From positions 1 to 10,003 of the forward strand of contig SLKF01000303.1 of assembly GCA_007134725.1 (NCBI GenBank): a stretch of DNA of 10,003 bases. Reading direction: 5' to 3'. The position numbers and the translations under genes were made by a program. Under the pieces are notes generated by a model. The model had not been told where the DNA came from. It saw nothing but the letters and a program-made list of their open reading frames with translations, and searched no databases. Of the stretch, positions 7,772 through 10,003 are shown piece after piece; the stretch's first letter is position 1, and each line of letters starts with the position of its first letter. The stretch comes from Clostridiales bacterium. GTDB taxonomy: Bacteria; Bacillota; Clostridia; Peptostreptococcales; T1SED10-28.

Positions 7772-7785
7772 AGGGTGGTACCGCG
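7772..7785 (+). promoter_or_regulatory. T-box motif (5' side of the antiterminator)
   Basis: AGGGTGGTACCGCG is the canonical T-box sequence. TGGT (7776-7779) can pair with the ACCA end of uncharged tRNA-Ile. AGGG (7772-7775) can pair with CCCT (7796-7799) to form the antiterminator, which removes the 5' arm of the competing terminator. Confidence 0.97.
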
Positions 7786-7793
7786 AATCCATC

Positions 7794-7826
7794 GTCCCTA
7801 AGGTTTATTTCCTGGGGACTTTTTTT
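7794..7826 (+). terminator. T-box intrinsic terminator
   Basis: GTCCCTAAGG (7794-7803) folds with CCTGGGGAC (7811-7819), with one bulged A and a TTTATTT loop. Seven T residues follow at 7820-7826. The 5' arm overlaps the sequence needed by the antiterminator, which makes the two structures mutually exclusive. This is also the first terminator after the phosphatase gene, so it probably ends that gene's transcripts too. Confidence 0.93.
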
Positions 7827-7973
7827 ATTTGTATCGCTATCCCTATTATAAGAAAAAAACCGGAAAAAGGTAGCAAAAAACAAGATCAGGAAAAAGCTGC
7901 ACACTGCCTAGGGAATCACCTGGATTGCGTAAGGATTCAGCAAAAAAAGATAAAAAAGAAAGGACGATGCAAT
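7827..7973 (+). other. Extended untranslated leader between the T-box terminator and ileS
   Basis: About 147 bases separate the T-box terminator from the ileS start. I see no gene here. The stretch is A-rich, with weak pairing options only: GCTATC (7835-7840) with GGTAGC, and GCTG...GAATC with GATTCAGC near 7896-7941. The latter needs a large bulge. No convincing second promoter or second regulatory motif is visible. Confidence 0.6.
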
Positions 7974-7977
7974 GTGA
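7958..7977 (+). promoter_or_regulatory. ileS ribosome binding site with overlapping AUG-UGA start-stop and GUG start
   Basis: GAAAGGA (7958-7964) is the ribosome binding site. Three possible starts follow. ATG 7967 is too close and stops after six codons. ATG 7972 is followed at once by TGA. GTG 7974, 9 bases from the site, opens the ileS frame. GTG is the only workable start because no ATG or TTG lies in frame nearby upstream. Confidence 0.8.
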
Positions 7978-10003
7978 AAAACTTTAAAGCCTTGCCCAAG
8001 GGCCCCGTTGCCAAGCGAGAGCAAAAGGTAACGGACTTTTGGAATTCCCAGAAAATTTTAGACAAAAGTATCGAAAACCGGGAAGGGAAAACCCCTTTTG
8101 TTTTCTATGAAGGACCCCCTACCGCCAATGGAAAGCCGGGTATTCACCATGTGATTTCCAGAACCTTAAAAGACTCGGTTTGCCGTCATAAGACCATGAA
8201 AGGCTATCAGGTCAAACGTAAAGCCGGGTGGGATACCCATGGTCTTCCCGTGGAGATCGAAGTGGAAAAGCAATTGGGACTGAAGAACAAACAGGGAATA
8301 GAAGACTACGGCTTGGAAAAATTCAATGACCAATGCCGAAAGTCCGTGTTTACCTATGAAAAGCAGTGGCGGGACATGACGGAAAAAATGGGTTACTCCA
8401 TTGATCTGGACAACCCTTACATCACTTTGGACAACAATTATATCGAATCCGTATGGTGGATTTTGGATAAGTTCTTTAAAGAGGATTTTATCTATGAAGG
8501 CCATAAAATTCTTCCCTATTGTCCCAGATGTGGTACGGGACTGGCCTCCCATGAAGTATCCCAAGGATATAAGGAGATCAAATCCAATACCGTAACCTCA
8601 AAGTTTAAGCGTAAAGATCATGATGAATACTTCTTAGTATGGACGACCACCCCTTGGACACTGGCTTCTAATGTTGCCTTAGCCGTACATCCGGATCATA
8701 CCTACTTAAAAGTGAAAGCCAATGATGAAGTATATTATGTAGAAAAAAACCTGGCAACAAAAGTGTTGGGTGAAGACTTTGAAGTGTTGGACAGTCTTTT
8801 GGGAAAAGATATGGAACACATGGAATACGAACAGCTGATGCCCTTTGTTAAGCCCGATAAAAAAGCGTTTTTCGTAACCGTAGCAAGCTTTGTTACCACC
8901 GATGACGGTACGGGAATTGTGCACATTGCCCCGGCCTTTGGGGAAGATGACTATCAGGTAGGACAAAAGTATGGACTTCCCGTCCTGCAACCCGTAGATG
9001 AAAAGGGAGAATACACCGAGACCCCCTGGAAGGGTCGATTTGTCATGGATGAGACCGTGGATGTGGACATCATCAAATGGCTTCACGGACAAGGCAAGCT
9101 TTTCAAAAAAGAAAAGCAGGTCCATAACTATCCCCATTGTTGGAGATGCTCCACGCCTCTTTTATATTACGGAAAGCCCAGCTGGTATATTGAAATGACC
9201 CGAATTAAAGATCGGTTGATTGAAAACAACAACAGTGTAAACTGGTATCCCGATTATGTGGGAGAGAAACGCTTCGGAAACTGGCTGGAGAACCTGAATG
9301 ACTGGGCGATTTCCAGAAACCGTTACTGGGGAACTCCCCTTAATATCTGGACCTGTGAATGCGGAAACAAAACATCCATCGGCTCCCGGGCGGAACTGAA
9401 GGAACGGGCGGTAGAAGAAATCGGTGATGATATTGAACTGCACCGGCCCTATGTGGACGACGTGCATCTGCAATGCGATCAGTGTAGCGGCACGATGAAC
9501 CGGGTAGAAGAGGTTATCGACTGCTGGTTTGACAGCGGATCCATGCCCTTTGCTCAGCATCACTATCCTTTCGAGAACAAAGAGAACTTTGACGAGCTCT
9601 TCCCCGCAGACTTTATCTGTGAAGGGATTGACCAGACGAGAGGGTGGTTCTACTCGCTGCTGGCCATCTCAAGCTTTGTGAAAGGGGTATCCCCGTATAA
9701 AAATGTATTGGTAAACGACCTGATCCTCGATAAAGAGGGTAAGAAAATGTCCAAATCCAAAGGCAACACCGTGGATCCCTTTGCGTTATTTGAGAAATAC
9801 GGTGCCGATGCCCTGAGGTGGTACCTGCTGTATGTATCCCCGGCATGGACGCCTACGAAATTTGATATTGAAGGACTAAAGGAAGTAAAAAGCAAGTTCT
9901 TCGGCACCTTGGAAAACGTTTACAACTTCTTTACCCTGTACGCCAATACCGACGGCGTCAATCCAAAGGAGTTTTTCGTAGAATACAAGGACCGGCCGGA
10001 ATT
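7974..10003 (+). CDS. ileS: Isoleucyl-tRNA synthetase, type 2 (eukaryote-like), 3' end outside the window
   Basis: This cytoplasmic class I aminoacyl-tRNA synthetase attaches isoleucine to tRNA-Ile. The visible part is about 676 codons of an enzyme usually a little over 1000 residues; it is open at the right edge, not broken. The N-terminus VKNFKALPKGPVAKRE (first residue Met in vivo) is typical. The HIGH-equivalent is PPTANGKPGIHHV, with GIHH at 56-59. The KMSKS loop is intact at 591-595. CPRCG (183-187), NYPHCWRCSTPLLYY (from 385), CxC at 461/463 with CxxC at 501/504, and DCWFDSGSMPF are conserved editing and zinc-ribbon regions. GTPLNIW in place of VPIPVF and the HIGH variant place it in the type 2 group, which includes mupirocin-tolerant enzymes. 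It is controlled by the T-box upstream. Confidence 0.97.
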   Translation, partial: MKNFKALPKGPVAKREQKVTDFWNSQKILDKSIENREGKTPFVFYEGPPTANGKPGIHHVISRTLKDSVCRHKTMKGYQVKRKAGWDTHGLPVEIEVEKQLGLKNKQGIEDYGLEKFNDQCRKSVFTYEKQWRDMTEKMGYSIDLDNPYITLDNNYIESVWWILDKFFKEDFIYEGHKILPYCPRCGTGLASHEVSQGYKEIKSNTVTSKFKRKDHDEYFLVWTTTPWTLASNVALAVHPDHTYLKVKANDEVYYVEKNLATKVLGEDFEVLDSLLGKDMEHMEYEQLMPFVKPDKKAFFVTVASFVTTDDGTGIVHIAPAFGEDDYQVGQKYGLPVLQPVDEKGEYTETPWKGRFVMDETVDVDIIKWLHGQGKLFKKEKQVHNYPHCWRCSTPLLYYGKPSWYIEMTRIKDRLIENNNSVNWYPDYVGEKRFGNWLENLNDWAISRNRYWGTPLNIWTCECGNKTSIGSRAELKERAVEEIGDDIELHRPYVDDVHLQCDQCSGTMNRVEEVIDCWFDSGSMPFAQHHYPFENKENFDELFPADFICEGIDQTRGWFYSLLAISSFVKGVSPYKNVLVNDLILDKEGKKMSKSKGNTVDPFALFEKYGADALRWYLLYVSPAWTPTKFDIEGLKEVKSKFFGTLENVYNFFTLYANTDGVNPKEFFVEYKDRPE

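Larger units (their letters stand above)
7490..7826 (+). promoter_or_regulatory. T-box riboswitch, tRNA-Ile responsive, controlling ileS
   Basis: This leader senses uncharged tRNA-Ile and allows read-through into ileS when charging is low. Stem I can be drawn as GGTT 7496-7499 with AACC 7592-7595, CGGG 7504-7507 with CCCG 7588-7591, CCTTTGTT 7523-7530 with AACAAAGG 7563-7570, and apical GCAACT 7540-7545 with AGTTGC 7557-7562. An AGAGA bulge lies at 7534-7538. The specifier bulge lies in the 3' strand at 7579-7586. A second stem pairs TTTTGAGT 7618-7625 with ACTCAAAA 7649-7656 and encloses GTATT/AATAC. Further hairpins include GTGAT/ATCAC (7709-7723) and AATCCG 7678-7683 with CGGATT 7745-7750. 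The T-box motif and the intrinsic terminator complete the element. Family identity is certain; the exact middle-domain fold is approximate. Confidence 0.97.

Noticed and set aside
7827..7973. Second T-box or other riboswitch in the ileS leader
   Set aside because: No second GGTGGTACCGCG-type motif, specifier loop or terminator is present. The pairing options are weak and bulged.
8166..9907. Several - and + strand open frames of 60-145 residues across the right part of the window
   Set aside because: All overlap the ileS frame, which carries conserved synthetase motifs throughout. None has family features or a plausible start context.

Overview
The window looks like a chromosomal segment of a low-GC Firmicute, most likely an anaerobic clostridial lineage. 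The evidence is the strong AGGAGG-type ribosome binding sites, the T-box leader, sigma-A-like promoters, the eukaryote-like (type 2) isoleucyl-tRNA synthetase, and genes packed stop-to-start. The solute-binding protein is very acidic, which fits an alkaliphile or halophile, but that is inference. All recognised genes are on the + strand. No mobile element, CRISPR array, tRNA or rRNA gene was seen.

Region 1 (about 1-6205) is a complete peptide/oligopeptide ABC importer operon of the Opp/Dpp/App type. It encodes a lipoprotein substrate-binding protein (29-1798), two permeases (1974-2948 and 2987-3982), two ATPases (3992-4972 and 4973-5944) and an unrecognised 71-residue single-span membrane protein (5945-6160). 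The last gene abuts the second ATPase gene, and a clear Rho-independent terminator follows it (6177-6205). A weaker hairpin with a poor T-tract lies between the binding-protein gene and the first permease gene (1866-1900). It probably lets the binding protein be made in excess over the membrane components.

Region 2 (6219-7431) is a monocistronic-looking signalling gene with its own promoter. It encodes a receiver domain joined through a coiled-coil linker to an RsbU/SpoIIE-type PP2C phosphatase domain. Proteins of this design usually dephosphorylate an anti-sigma-factor antagonist; no such partner is in the window.

Region 3 (7441-10003) is ileS with its regulatory leader. A near-consensus promoter at 7441-7470 drives a full T-box riboswitch (about 7490-7826) with an AUC (Ile) specifier, a canonical T-box motif and an intrinsic terminator. 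About 147 bases of further leader follow before a GUG-initiated ileS, which runs off the right edge after about 676 codons. No terminator separates the phosphatase gene from this promoter, so upstream transcripts should enter the T-box.

I found no clearly novel multi-gene system. The best leads are the small membrane protein at the end of the transporter operon, the low-complexity acidic linker of the binding protein, and the AUG-UGA start-stop overlapping the ileS start codon.
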